Source of the DNA: Rhodococcus sp040643435 | GTDB taxonomy: Bacteria > Actinomycetota > Actinomycetes > Mycobacteriales > Mycobacteriaceae | Direction: 5' to 3' | DNA length: 64,000 nt | Assembly: GCF_040643435.1 (NCBI RefSeq) | Contig: NZ_JBEYUH010000012.1 | Span: 62,001 to 126,000, forward strand | In this document: one piece after another, positions 16,745-24,730 of the stretch | Position numbering within the stretch: the stretch's first letter is position 1 | Layout of the letters: the number at the start of each line of letters is the position of its first letter | Made by a program: the position numbers and the translations under genes | The notes under the pieces: model-generated | Databases searched by the model: none | Seen by the model: only the letters and a program-made list of their open reading frames with translations | What the model was told of the DNA's origin: nothing

Positions 16745-17121
16745 GTGCTCTCCTCCTCGACGATGTGCCCTCATCTTGCCCGCCGGTTCGGCGGCGTGCG
16801 GCACGAGTACCCGATCCGGGTGCCGGTTCGACGCGATGCCGAAAAGGTCCCCACGGAACAGGGACCAAAGCTTCCAACTCCGAAGTCACGTTGTTGGCTG
16901 ACAAAATGCCCAGTAATTTCAGGATCGGAACGAAGGCAATGCCGGGGAGGACATCCTTCGTTTCGTCCCGCTGTCCGGAGCCGTCACCGACGCGCTACGT
17001 GGCCGACAGCGTGACCGTGCCCGTCGCCGAGAACTCTCGCACCCGAGTCTCGCGGCGGGCACTGTCGTTTGCACATCCGGACCGGCTCACCTTCGGGGTC
17101 CCGGCGCCCTGAAACGACGAA
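16745..17121. other. Intergenic region with no supportable gene
   Basis: About 377 bases between pgm and the tmRNA terminator. It should hold the pgm promoter on the minus strand. Short frames on both strands lack homology and proper start signals. No repeat or clear operator was seen. Confidence 0.5.
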
Positions 17122-17160
17122 ACCCGGGTAGGTGATCGAATGCCGATCTCCTACCCGGGT
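17122..17160 (-). terminator. tmRNA terminator
   Basis: ACCCGGGTAGG and CCTACCCGGGT form an 11-bp perfect stem with inner GATC/GATC pairing, starting four bases after the tmRNA 3' end. On the minus strand it is followed by TTTCGTCGTTTC, a modest T-rich stretch. Confidence 0.85.
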
Positions 17161-17163
17161 CGA

Positions 17164-17532
17164 TGGTGGAGCTGCCGGGAATCGAACCCGGGTCCTCCGC
17201 CGCCTCGCGAGGGCTTCTCCGTGTGCAGTCCGCTATGCCTCTACTCGGATCTCCCGTTCTCGCGAACAAGACGAGATGACGATCCCAGTCGCTGTTTGCT
17301 GTCCCGTACGTCTCCGCGACCGAGCCGCACGGTAGAGCTCTCTAGTCGATGCCAGGATCCGGGTCGAGAGCAAACCCGGGCTGACAGAGACGCGCTCGCT
17401 TAGGCAGCGAGGGCGTACTCGCGCTGAGTAGACTCGGCGCTTAATTGGTTGCAGCGACGCTTACGGTGGTCTCTTGCCTGCACCGACACGCTTCCCCTTG
17501 CTCAACGTACGCAGTCGAAACCGTTCAGCCCC
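17164..17532 (-). ncRNA. ssrA: tmRNA (transfer-messenger RNA)
   Basis: About 369 bases on the minus strand. The 5' end GGGGCTGAACGGTTTCGACT and the 3' end TTCGATTCCCGGCAGCTCCACCA form the tRNA-Ala-like domain with the G:T pair in the acceptor and an encoded CCA. The tag reading frame (17438 down to 17400) gives AESTQREYALAA followed by TAA, close to the mycobacterial tag ending YALAA. It rescues stalled ribosomes with SmpB, encoded 1.5 kb away at 19029-19505. Confidence 0.97.
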
Positions 17533-17537
17533 GTACG

Positions 17538-17558
17538 CTCCTGCGAACTTCGCAGGAG
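17538..17558 (-). repeat. Palindrome in the pre-tmRNA 5' leader
   Basis: CTCCTGCGAA-C-TTCGCAGGAG is a perfect 10-1-10 inverted repeat six bases from the mature tmRNA 5' end. The predicted start of transcription is near its far edge, so the leader removed by RNase P would be this hairpin. Confidence 0.65.
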
Positions 17559-17563
17559 TACCT

Positions 17564-17592
17564 ACTGTAACGACCCGACGGTCCGATGTCAT
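17564..17592 (-). promoter_or_regulatory. Predicted ssrA promoter
   Basis: On the minus strand ATGACA (complement at 17587-17592) and TACAGT (complement at 17564-17569) are spaced by 17 bases, a good match to a housekeeping sigma promoter. The mature RNA begins 32 bases beyond the -10. Confidence 0.6.
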
Positions 17593-17646
17593 TCCCATTT
17601 CTCGAAACGATTCGCGGGCCTGCCATGAACCTGCTCACACCGCCGG

Positions 17647-18069
17647 TCACCAGCCCCGGAACCTGAGCGGGGTCACCCGCAGCGGAACGGAATAGTCGGC
17701 CCGGAAGGTTTCCGGGCCGTAATCGAGCGAACGCATACCCGCCTCGTACTTTCCGACATAACGGGCCCATTCGTCGTCCTCGACACTCTCACCGATCGCA
17801 GCGGTCCCGGTGAACACCGCCACGTGCCCGCCGCCTCGGTCGGCTTCCAGATTGAGGGCGACCCGCGGCCGGGCGGTGATGTTGGCGAGCTTGGACGTAT
17901 GAGGCTGCGAGAAGATCAGGAACGACGCGTCGGACCACAGAAACCACACCGGAGTGGGGACCGGTCCGCCTCGACGGTCCACCGTGGTCAACCAGATCAC
18001 CGATTCGTCGGCCAGCCGCTTCAGAACTGCCTCGGGCACGGAAAGCGCGGAAGGAACGGTTTCGGACAT
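17647..18069 (-). CDS. PPOX-class flavin/F420-dependent oxidoreductase
   Basis: A 140-residue split-barrel protein of the pyridoxamine-phosphate-oxidase superfamily. Visible features are WLTTVDRRGGPVPTPVWFLW near the N-terminus, the cofactor-binding HTSKLANITARPRVALNL, and the C-terminal RVTPLRFRGW. Actinobacterial members of this small type often use F420 to reduce quinones or other electrophiles. Cofactor identity cannot be fixed from sequence. Start ATG 18069 matches family N-termini. Monocistronic on the minus strand, upstream of ssrA. Confidence 0.8.
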   Translation of the reverse strand: MSETVPSALSVPEAVLKRLADESVIWLTTVDRRGGPVPTPVWFLWSDASFLIFSQPHTSKLANITARPRVALNLEADRGGGHVAVFTGTAAIGESVEDDEWARYVGKYEAGMRSLDYGPETFRADYSVPLRVTPLRFRGW

Positions 18070-18174
18070 GGAAGTCCTCGACTTTCTCCGGGTTCGGTCG
18101 TCGATCACGGGCATGCCGCGATACCCGGTCCAACGCCCACCGCTCGCGGGTTCTTCCCCTGCGGCGGACGCCGA

Positions 18175-19032
18175 TCAGGCGGGCACGCTGACCAGGGCGA
18201 CGGCGATGCCCGCCGCAACCAGCCCGAGCAGTTTCACCCGGCTCACCCGCTCACCGAGCACGATCACCGCGAGGAAGACCGTCACCGCCGGATACAGGGC
18301 TGCGATCACGCTCACCAAGGAGAGCATGCCGTGCTGGTAGGCGAAGATCAGCGCACCGTTCGCGACGACGTCGATCACCCCGATTCCGATCAGGATCGGC
18401 AGGAGGGACCGGGTCGACCAGGCCACCGTGCGCCACGATGCGGCGATCACCAGCCACACCACGAGGGTGGCGGTCGCGCGGGACACGGCGAGCGGCCACA
18501 GCCCGGTCCCCGTCTCGACCTGCCCGAGCGCCACGAACGACAACGCGAAGGCGATGCCCGACCCGACGGTCCACCACGCGACCCTCGCCGTGAAGCGTGG
18601 GTGCCCGACGCCCGTCACCGTCTCGTCGGATTCACGGCTGACCAGCGCCACCGCGATCACTGCGACGACGATGCCGAGATAGGCGAGCAGACCCGGCCGC
18701 TCCCCCAGGGTGATCCCGATGAGCACAGGAATTCCGGCCACGAGCACCGCGGTGACCGGGGAGACCACCGACATCGGCCCGATCGCGAGCGCCAGATAGA
18801 ACCACCAGACGGCGATACCACCGGCCACGCCCGCCGCGGCACCCCACATCAGCGAGGCGGCGGTGATGTCACCGCCTACGAGCGGCGCTGCGGTGAGCGA
18901 CACGACGAGGGAGACGGGATAGGTCACGGCGACGACGCCGAGCGCGCTCGCGCGGCGGGACGCGACGCCACCGGCGAAATCGCTCACGCCGTAGGCGACC
19001 GCCGCGACCAGCGCGAGCGCGACCGCGATCAG
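18175..19032 (-). CDS. EamA/DMT-family transporter, probably initiated at CTG
   Basis: Ten predicted helices in two EamA repeats, typical of drug/metabolite transporters. The only standard start is GTG 18987, giving 270 residues but cutting the first helix in half. The open frame continues upstream with LIAVALALVAAVAYG, which completes helix 1, and contains no ATG, GTG or TTG before the frame closes. CTG at 19032-19030 forms a CTGA overlap with the smpB stop, the same geometry as the ATGA and GTGA couplings elsewhere in the window, and AAGGG lies about nine bases upstream. CTG initiation (285 residues) is therefore preferred. Substrate unknown. Confidence 0.75.
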   Translation of the reverse strand: MIAVALALVAAVAYGVSDFAGGVASRRASALGVVAVTYPVSLVVSLTAAPLVGGDITAASLMWGAAAGVAGGIAVWWFYLALAIGPMSVVSPVTAVLVAGIPVLIGITLGERPGLLAYLGIVVAVIAVALVSRESDETVTGVGHPRFTARVAWWTVGSGIAFALSFVALGQVETGTGLWPLAVSRATATLVVWLVIAASWRTVAWSTRSLLPILIGIGVIDVVANGALIFAYQHGMLSLVSVIAALYPAVTVFLAVIVLGERVSRVKLLGLVAAGIAVALVSVPA

Positions 19033-19505
19033 CGGCTCATGCCCTTGACGCGCCGGCCGAGTTCGCGGGTCACCTCGCGTTCGGCGGTGCGACGCGCGAG
19101 ATCCTGACGCTTGTCGTAGTCCTGCTTACCCTTGGCCAGCGCGAGTTCGACCTTGACCTTGCCGTCGGAGAAGTACATCGACAACGGGACGAGGGTCTGG
19201 TTGCCCTCGCGGGTCTTGCCGACGAGCGCGTCGATCTCCCGGCGGTGCAGAAGCAGTTTGCGGGTGCGTCGCGGAGCGTGGTTCGTCCACGTGCCGTGCC
19301 CGTACTCCGGAATGTGCAGACCGCGCAGCCACACCTCACCGTCGTCGACGGTGGCGAACGCGTCGACCAGGGAGGCCTTGCCTTCTCGCAGGCTCTTGAC
19401 CTCCGTACCGACGAGCGCGATCCCCGCCTCGTAGGTGTCGATGATGGTGTAGTTGTGGCGCGCTTTCCGGTTGGTCGCGATGACCTTCCGGCCCTTTTCC
19501 TTCAC
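19029..19505 (-). CDS. smpB: SsrA-binding protein SmpB
   Basis: A 158-residue partner of tmRNA that delivers it to stalled ribosomes. Characteristic segments are NRKARHNYTIIDTYEAGI, GTEVKSLREGKASLVDAF, LHIPEY, and the basic C-terminal tail KGKQDYDKRQDLARR ending in RVKGMSR. GTG 19505 (VKEKGRKVIATNRKARH) gives standard length. It follows ftsX after about 70 bases and overlaps the EamA gene. The order prfB-...-ftsE-ftsX-smpB with ssrA nearby matches the mycobacterial arrangement. Confidence 0.96.
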   Translation of the reverse strand: MKEKGRKVIATNRKARHNYTIIDTYEAGIALVGTEVKSLREGKASLVDAFATVDDGEVWLRGLHIPEYGHGTWTNHAPRRTRKLLLHRREIDALVGKTREGNQTLVPLSMYFSDGKVKVELALAKGKQDYDKRQDLARRTAEREVTRELGRRVKGMSR

Positions 19506-19574
19506 GTGCAGGCCTTTCCGGTCCACGATCGGTCGAACAGAACATCGTCCAGCATAGGAACCTCGCGCAACACC

Positions 19575-20480
19575 TTATTCACGCACGTACAAACGCAGGG
19601 TCACGTACGAGGTCAGCGCGGCCATTCCCACACCCACGAGCACCAGGAACGGCGAGATCAGAAGGATGTCGCTGTCGGTGATGCGCGCGACGATGTTCGC
19701 GTCGTAGACCTCGACGAGCATGTCGTCGACGAACATGCTCTTGGCCACGAACAGACCGCCGATGGCGAGTGCGGCACCCACGATCGCGGCGATCACCGCT
19801 TCGAGCAGGAAGGGCAACTGCGTGTACCAGCGTGTCGCGCCGACCAGTCGCATGATGCCGACCTCGGTACGACGGGTGAAGGCCGCGATCTGCACCATGT
19901 TGGCGATCAGGAGCACTGCTGCGATCGCCTGGATGGTTGCGATCGCAAATGCACCGTTGCGAATCCCGCCCAGCACGCCGAACAGACGCTCGACGAGGTC
20001 CTGCTGGTTGAGGACACTGTCGACCCCCGGCCGGGTGCCGAAATCCTCCTGGATCGCCGCGAAACGATCCGGATCGGACATCTTGATCTTGAAGGAGGCG
20101 GGGAAGCTGTCGGCGCTCACCAACTCGGCCAGCTCGGGCTGGTCGGCGAAGACACGTTCGGTGGCATCGACGACCGCGTCGTCGCGGCTCAGATACTGCA
20201 CCGACACCACGTCGTCGGTGTTCTCCAGGTCACTGCGCAGGGTGGCGCACAGATCCTGCTCGCACTCCGGATCCAGCGAGGAGATGTCCTCGGTCAGGAA
20301 GACCTGCACCTCGACCCGGTCGAGGAAGATCCGCTCGGTCTTGCCTGCCATCTGGACCACGAGCAGACCCGCACCGAAGAGTGCGAGTGAGATCGCCGTG
20401 GTCAGGATCATCGCGACGGTCATGGTGAGGTTACGGCGCAGGCCGGTGGTGACCTCGCTGAACAGGAAGCTGGCACGCAT
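19575..20480 (-). CDS. ftsX: Cell division protein FtsX
   Basis: A 301-residue four-helix membrane protein forming the FtsEX complex, which couples ATP hydrolysis by FtsE to activation of peptidoglycan hydrolases such as RipC at the septum. Helix 1 is at about 21-45, then a large extracytoplasmic loop (about 46-165) with a CEQDLC cysteine pair, then three C-terminal helices with TRRTEVGIMRLVGATRWY between them, the cytoplasmic coupling segment. ATG 20480 is chosen. 47 bases downstream of ftsE. Confidence 0.95.
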   Translation of the reverse strand: MRASFLFSEVTTGLRRNLTMTVAMILTTAISLALFGAGLLVVQMAGKTERIFLDRVEVQVFLTEDISSLDPECEQDLCATLRSDLENTDDVVSVQYLSRDDAVVDATERVFADQPELAELVSADSFPASFKIKMSDPDRFAAIQEDFGTRPGVDSVLNQQDLVERLFGVLGGIRNGAFAIATIQAIAAVLLIANMVQIAAFTRRTEVGIMRLVGATRWYTQLPFLLEAVIAAIVGAALAIGGLFVAKSMFVDDMLVEVYDANIVARITDSDILLISPFLVLVGVGMAALTSYVTLRLYVRE

Positions 20481-20527
20481 CGAGTGGGATCCTTCGGTTG
20501 CCTGGTGGGGATGCTCGAGGACGGGCG

Positions 20528-21217
20528 CTACCGGCCGACGCCGTAGACGCCGCGGGCCTCGTCGCGCACGACACGTCCGAGGTCGAGTTCGACGACCCGC
20601 CGGCGCATCGAATCGACGATGTGGTGGTCGTGGGTCGCCATGAGCACCGTCGTGCCCGTGCGGTTGATGCGTTCGAGCAGGAGCATGATGTCCTGGCTGG
20701 TCTCGGGGTCGAGATTGCCGGTCGGCTCGTCGGCCATGAGCACGAGCGGGCGATTGACGAAGGCGCGCGCTATCGCGACGCGCTGCTGCTCGCCACCCGA
20801 CAACTCCCCGGGCAGCCGGTCGGCCTTGCCCGACAGCCCCACCAACTCGAGAACCTCCGGCACCGTGCGCTCGATGACCGCACGCGGTTTGCCGATCACC
20901 TCGAGGGCGAACGAGATGTTCTCGGCCACCGTCTTGCGCTGGAGCAGGCGAAAATCCTGGAAGACGCACCCGAGACTCTGCCGCAGCTTCGGCACGCGCC
21001 GCGCGGGGAGCCGGTTGACATGGAAGTCGGCGACGTGGATGTCGCCCGTGGTGGGCTTCTCCTCCCGCAGCAGCAGCCGGAGGAAGGTCGACTTCCCGGA
21101 TCCGGACGGGCCGATGAGGAAGACGAACTCACCCTTCTCGACGTGGACCGATACCCCTTCGAGGGCGGGTCTCGTGGATGTCTTGTAGGACTTGGACACA
21201 TTCTCCAGCCGGATCAC
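20528..21217 (-). CDS. ftsE: Cell division ATP-binding protein FtsE
   Basis: A 229-residue ABC ATPase. Walker A GPSGSGKST (36-44), Q-loop CVFQDFRLL, signature LSGGEQQR, Walker B LMADEPTGNLD and the H-loop ATHDHHIV are all intact. It binds the FtsX membrane subunit and drives septal wall remodelling. Start is GTG 21217. It precedes ftsX in the operon. Confidence 0.97.
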   Translation of the reverse strand: MIRLENVSKSYKTSTRPALEGVSVHVEKGEFVFLIGPSGSGKSTFLRLLLREEKPTTGDIHVADFHVNRLPARRVPKLRQSLGCVFQDFRLLQRKTVAENISFALEVIGKPRAVIERTVPEVLELVGLSGKADRLPGELSGGEQQRVAIARAFVNRPLVLMADEPTGNLDPETSQDIMLLLERINRTGTTVLMATHDHHIVDSMRRRVVELDLGRVVRDEARGVYGVGR

Positions 21218-21248
21218 CAGGCAATGCTAACCGTTACCGGACGGTGAC

Positions 21249-21725
21249 CTATGGCGCCGGCGCCCCGGTGTCGTCCGGAACCGTCCCGTTCTGCTCCTCG
21301 GAAAGGCCCGGAATCGTCGGCAGGTCGAACGGGAACTGCCTGGTCGTCGTAGTGGGCGTCGGTGTCGTCGGAACCTGTTGCGTCGTGGTCTGGCCTTGCC
21401 GAGGCGCCGGAACCGTCGTCGTCGGGGGCGGGGCTGTCGGCACGGTGGTCGACGGGGACGGGGCGGTGGTCGCGAACGGTGACTGCTGCGGAGCAGGAGT
21501 GGTCGCGGGCGGCACGTACGGCACGTAGGGGGTCTCGGAGATGATCACCGCGGTCGACGGCGCTGAGGGCGGCTCGTCGGGCTGATTGAGGAACTGGTAG
21601 AGCACCCACAACCCCACCCAGAGGCTGCACAGCGCGAAGGTCGTGGTCCTGATCCGCCCACCGAGCAGGTGCGACGGGATGTGCCTGCGGTGCGTCGCCC
21701 CGGTCTCGGGCTCGGGCTCGCTCAC
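21249..21725 (-). CDS. Pro/Thr-rich single-pass membrane protein
   Basis: A 158-residue protein with one hydrophobic segment (TTFALCSLWVGLWVLYQFL, about 28-46) and a long extracytoplasmic tail of Pro, Thr and Gln (for example TTTQQVPTTPTPTTTT). No enzyme domain. It is coupled to mscS by a GTGA overlap (21722-21725) and sits just before ftsE. A proline-rich membrane protein occupies the same place in M. tuberculosis (Rv3103c), so it may be a conserved envelope factor linked to FtsEX. Function unknown. Confidence 0.75.
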   Translation of the reverse strand: MSEPEPETGATHRRHIPSHLLGGRIRTTTFALCSLWVGLWVLYQFLNQPDEPPSAPSTAVIISETPYVPYVPPATTPAPQQSPFATTAPSPSTTVPTAPPPTTTVPAPRQGQTTTQQVPTTPTPTTTTRQFPFDLPTIPGLSEEQNGTVPDDTGAPAP

Positions 21726-22609
21726 TGTGCCTCCACACGATCGACGACACTGGCGGTATCGAGTTGCGGCGTGACCGTGATGCCCTGCTGACGAAGAGCA
21801 GCTGCGATCCGCGCGCGGAGCAGGCGTCCCACCTGGAACTGCTTGCCCGGCAGGGTGCGGGCGACCATGCGGACGCTGAGCTGATCAACCTCGAGGCTCT
21901 CGACACCCATCACGCTCGGCTCGTCGAGCAGTAGTTCGCGCAGGCGCGGTTCCTGGTAGGCGGATACCCCGAGCTCGCGCAGGATCTCCGTGACGTTCGC
22001 GATGTCGGCGGAGACCGGGATCGGCACGTCCACCACCGCCCGCGCCCAGTCCTTCGACAGATTGACGGCCTTGTTGATCTGCCCGTTGGGCACGGTGATC
22101 ACTTCGCCCGCCGTGCTGCGCACCCGGGTGACCCGCAGAGTGACGTCCTCGACAGTGCCGATCGCGTCCTCGGACGCGCCCGTCACGGAGATCTGGACGG
22201 TGTCACCGAAGCCGTACTGCCGTTCGGTGATGATGAAGAAACCGGCGAGGATGTCCTGCACGATCCGCTGGGCACCGAAGCCCAGAGCCGCACCGAGCAC
22301 GGTCGCGGGCGCGACCAGGCTGCCGATGGGCAGCTGGAGGTAATCGAAGACCTTCAGCGTGGCGACGATATAGACGAACGAGATCGCCATCCACGTGACG
22401 ACCTGGGCGACAGAGTGACGGTGCTTCGTCGCTTCGGACCGCACGAGGTCGTCGGACTGCTTGTAGCGCTCGTCGATCCGTCGGGTGATGCGGCCGCCGA
22501 CCCAGGAGACGAACCGGGCGACCAGAACCGCGCCCAGGATGGTGAGCGCGATCTGCAGCCCACTCGTCGACAACCAGTCGAGCAGTCTAGCTCCGGGCAG
22601 AAACGGCAC
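21722..22609 (-). CDS. MscS-family mechanosensitive ion channel
   Basis: A 295-residue protein with three predicted helices. The pore helix region ATVLGAALGFGAQRIVQDILAGFFI (shown here in parts: LGAALGFGAQ, VQDILAGFFI) is the MscS signature, followed by ERQYGFGDTV and the beta domain with VTRVRSTAGEVITVPNGQI. It releases solutes during hypo-osmotic shock. Start is GTG 22609. It follows prfB by 21 bases. Confidence 0.9.
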   Translation of the reverse strand: MPFLPGARLLDWLSTSGLQIALTILGAVLVARFVSWVGGRITRRIDERYKQSDDLVRSEATKHRHSVAQVVTWMAISFVYIVATLKVFDYLQLPIGSLVAPATVLGAALGFGAQRIVQDILAGFFIITERQYGFGDTVQISVTGASEDAIGTVEDVTLRVTRVRSTAGEVITVPNGQINKAVNLSKDWARAVVDVPIPVSADIANVTEILRELGVSAYQEPRLRELLLDEPSVMGVESLEVDQLSVRMVARTLPGKQFQVGRLLRARIAAALRQQGITVTPQLDTASVVDRVEAQ

Positions 22610-22630
22610 AGGCCCCTCTCCTGTTTCCGA

Positions 22631-23749
22631 TCACGACTTCTGCTCTTCCCGCATACGCCAGCGGATGCCTGCCTCGAGGAATCCGTCGATGTCGCCGTCG
22701 AGTACCGCAGACGGATTGTTCACTTCGTATTCGGTGCGCAGATCCTTGACCATTTGATACGGGTGCAGCACGTACGACCGCATCTGGTTGCCCCACGAGC
22801 TGCCGCCGTCGCCCTTGAGCGCATCCATCTCGGCGCGCTCCTCCTGGCGCTTGCGCTCGAGCAGCTTGGCCTGCAGCACTCGCATGGCCGCGACCTTGTT
22901 CTGCAGCTGGGACTTCTCGTTCTGACAGGTCACGACGATACCGGTCGGGATGTGGGTCAGGCGCACGGCGGAGTCGGTGGTGTTGACCGACTGTCCACCC
23001 GGCCCGGACGAACGGTAGACGTCGACGCGAACGTCGTTCTCGTCGATGTCGATGTGGTCGGTGGTCTCCACGACCGGCAGTACCTCGACCTCGGCGAAGG
23101 ACGTCTGCCGACGGCCCTGGTTGTCGAACGGACTGATACGGACGAGCCGGTGCGTTCCCATCTCGACCGAGAGGGTGCCGTAGGTGTACGGGGCCTTGAT
23201 CGTGAAGGTGGCCGACTTGATGCCTGCTTCCTCCGCGTACGAGGTGTCGTAGACCTCGACGCCGTAGCCGTGCTTGTCGGCCCAGCGGATGTACATCCGC
23301 ATGAGCATCTCGGCCCAGTCGGCGGCGTCGACGCCACCGGCTCCGGCACGGATGTTGACGAGCGCGTCACGCTGGTCGTACTCGCCCGAGAGCAGCGTGC
23401 GCACCTCCATCGCCTCGATGTCGGTACGCAGACTCTCACGTTCGGAATCGGCGTCGGCCAGCGCGGACGTACGCGCCTCACCTTCCTCGTCCTCGGCAAG
23501 CTCGTACAGCACCGGCAGGTCCTCGAGCCGCTGACGCAGCCCCTCCACCCGGCGCAACTCACCCTGCGCGTGCGAGAGCTCACTGGTGACCTTCTGAGCA
23601 TGCTCCTGGTCGTTCCACAGCTCGGGATCTGCGGCCTGGTGCTCGAGTTCGTCGATCCGTCGCCGCAGCTCCTCGACGTCGAGGACCGTCTCCACAGTGC
23701 GGAGGGTCGTGTCGAGCTCGGCCAGGGCTGCGGAAACATCGGGATGCAC
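22631..23749 (-). CDS. prfB: Peptide chain release factor 2
   Basis: A 372-residue class I release factor reading UGA and UAA. The recognition tripeptide SPF is at 206-208 (RISPFDNQG) and the catalytic GGQ at 251-253. The gene is one continuous frame: the programmed +1 frameshift at an early UGA found in many bacteria is absent, as is usual in actinobacteria. First gene of the leftward block prfB-mscS-Pro/Thr-rich-ftsE-ftsX-smpB. Divergent from hisN. Confidence 0.97.
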   Translation of the reverse strand: MHPDVSAALAELDTTLRTVETVLDVEELRRRIDELEHQAADPELWNDQEHAQKVTSELSHAQGELRRVEGLRQRLEDLPVLYELAEDEEGEARTSALADADSERESLRTDIEAMEVRTLLSGEYDQRDALVNIRAGAGGVDAADWAEMLMRMYIRWADKHGYGVEVYDTSYAEEAGIKSATFTIKAPYTYGTLSVEMGTHRLVRISPFDNQGRRQTSFAEVEVLPVVETTDHIDIDENDVRVDVYRSSGPGGQSVNTTDSAVRLTHIPTGIVVTCQNEKSQLQNKVAAMRVLQAKLLERKRQEERAEMDALKGDGGSSWGNQMRSYVLHPYQMVKDLRTEYEVNNPSAVLDGDIDGFLEAGIRWRMREEQKS

Positions 23750-23836
23750 GATTCAACAGGCTACCGGAGCGCCGAACGGCCCTGCCGTGGGCGGCAAGCT
23801 ACTCGGCCACCGGTCGCGACGACTAGCGTTTCCCCC

Positions 23837-24622
23837 ATGACCACCGACTACAGCGCAGACCTCGACCTCGCCCTCCGGCTCGCGAACCTGGCGGACTCGA
23901 TCACCCGCGATCGATTCGGAGCGCTGGATCTCAAGGTCGACGACAAGCCGGATCTGAGCCCGGTGTCGGACGCGGATCTCGCGACCGAGCGCGCGCTGCG
24001 GACCGAACTCGAGGCGCGGCGCCCCGAGGACGCGGTGCTCGGCGAGGAGTTCGGGGGCGACGCGATCTTCCGTGGACGGCAGTGGGTGGTCGACCCCATC
24101 GACGGCACCAAGAACTTCGTGAGGGGGGTGCCGGTCTGGGCGAGCCTGATCTCCCTGCTCGAGGATGGTGTCCCCGTGGTCGGTGTCGTGAGCGCTCCCG
24201 CCCTCGACCGCCGTTGGTGGGCAGCCGCAGGCGCGGGGGCGTGGGTCTCGCACAACGACGAGGAGGCCCGTCGAATCACGGTGTCGGAGGTGACCGACCC
24301 GGCGTCGGCTTCGCTGAGCTTCTCGAGCCTGACCGGCTGGCACGAGCGTGGAATCCGGGACCGCTTCATCGCCCTGACGGACGAGGTATGGCGGGTCCGT
24401 GCCTACGGCGACTTCTTCTCCTATTGCCTTCTCGCCGAGGGAACGGTCGATATCGCGCTCGAACCGGAGGTGTCGCTGTGGGATCTGGCCGCACTGGACA
24501 TTCTGATCCGCGAGGCGGGTGGCCGGTTCACGAATCTCGAGGGCGCGGACGGCCCGCACGGTGGCAGCGCCGTGGCCACCAACGGGCGGCTGCACGAGCA
24601 CGTGCTGTCTCGGTTGTCCTGA
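23837..24622 (+). CDS. hisN: Histidinol-phosphatase (inositol-monophosphatase type)
   Basis: A 261-residue FIG-superfamily phosphatase for the penultimate step of histidine synthesis. Metal-binding signatures: LGEEFGG (about 68-74), DPIDGTKNF (86-94) and WDLAALDILIREAGG near 215. Compared with true inositol monophosphatases it follows the actinobacterial HisN pattern and is followed by the fadE24-like gene, as in M. tuberculosis. ATG 23837 is preceded by a weak RBS. Activity on histidinol phosphate is inferred from family and synteny. Confidence 0.88.
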   Translation: MTTDYSADLDLALRLANLADSITRDRFGALDLKVDDKPDLSPVSDADLATERALRTELEARRPEDAVLGEEFGGDAIFRGRQWVVDPIDGTKNFVRGVPVWASLISLLEDGVPVVGVVSAPALDRRWWAAAGAGAWVSHNDEEARRITVSEVTDPASASLSFSSLTGWHERGIRDRFIALTDEVWRVRAYGDFFSYCLLAEGTVDIALEPEVSLWDLAALDILIREAGGRFTNLEGADGPHGGSAVATNGRLHEHVLSRLS

Positions 24623-24671
24623 AGTCGCCAGGGAGGCGCGCCGGGGAACTTACCGCGCAGTAGACAGTCAC

Positions 24672-24687
24672 CTTACTCAGAAGTAAG
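24672..24687 (+). promoter_or_regulatory. Palindromic operator candidate upstream of fadE24/fadE23
   Basis: CTTACT-CAGA-AGTAAG is a perfect 6-4-6 palindrome 44 bases before the fadE24 start. TTACT/AGTAA half-sites are typical of TetR-family repressors of lipid genes in actinobacteria. The regulator is not in the window. Confidence 0.55.
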
Positions 24688-24730
24688 ATCGGGTTCCGTC
24701 CGCTCCCGCATCGAGAGACTTCTGGTGATC

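Noticed and set aside
13781..17014. A 1077-codon plus-strand open frame across the MFS and pgm genes.
   Set aside because: Antisense to two genes with intact motifs; composition is typical of a shadow frame.
16687..17112. A 141-codon plus-strand frame between pgm and ssrA.
   Set aside because: No recognisable domain, no RBS, and it begins antisense to the pgm start.
22631..23749. Programmed frameshift in prfB.
   Set aside because: The frame is continuous from ATG to stop with no early in-frame UGA, so no frameshift is needed.
22415..24622. A long plus-strand frame that includes hisN but begins in mscS and crosses prfB.
   Set aside because: Only the hisN part shows homology; the upstream part is antisense to mscS and prfB.
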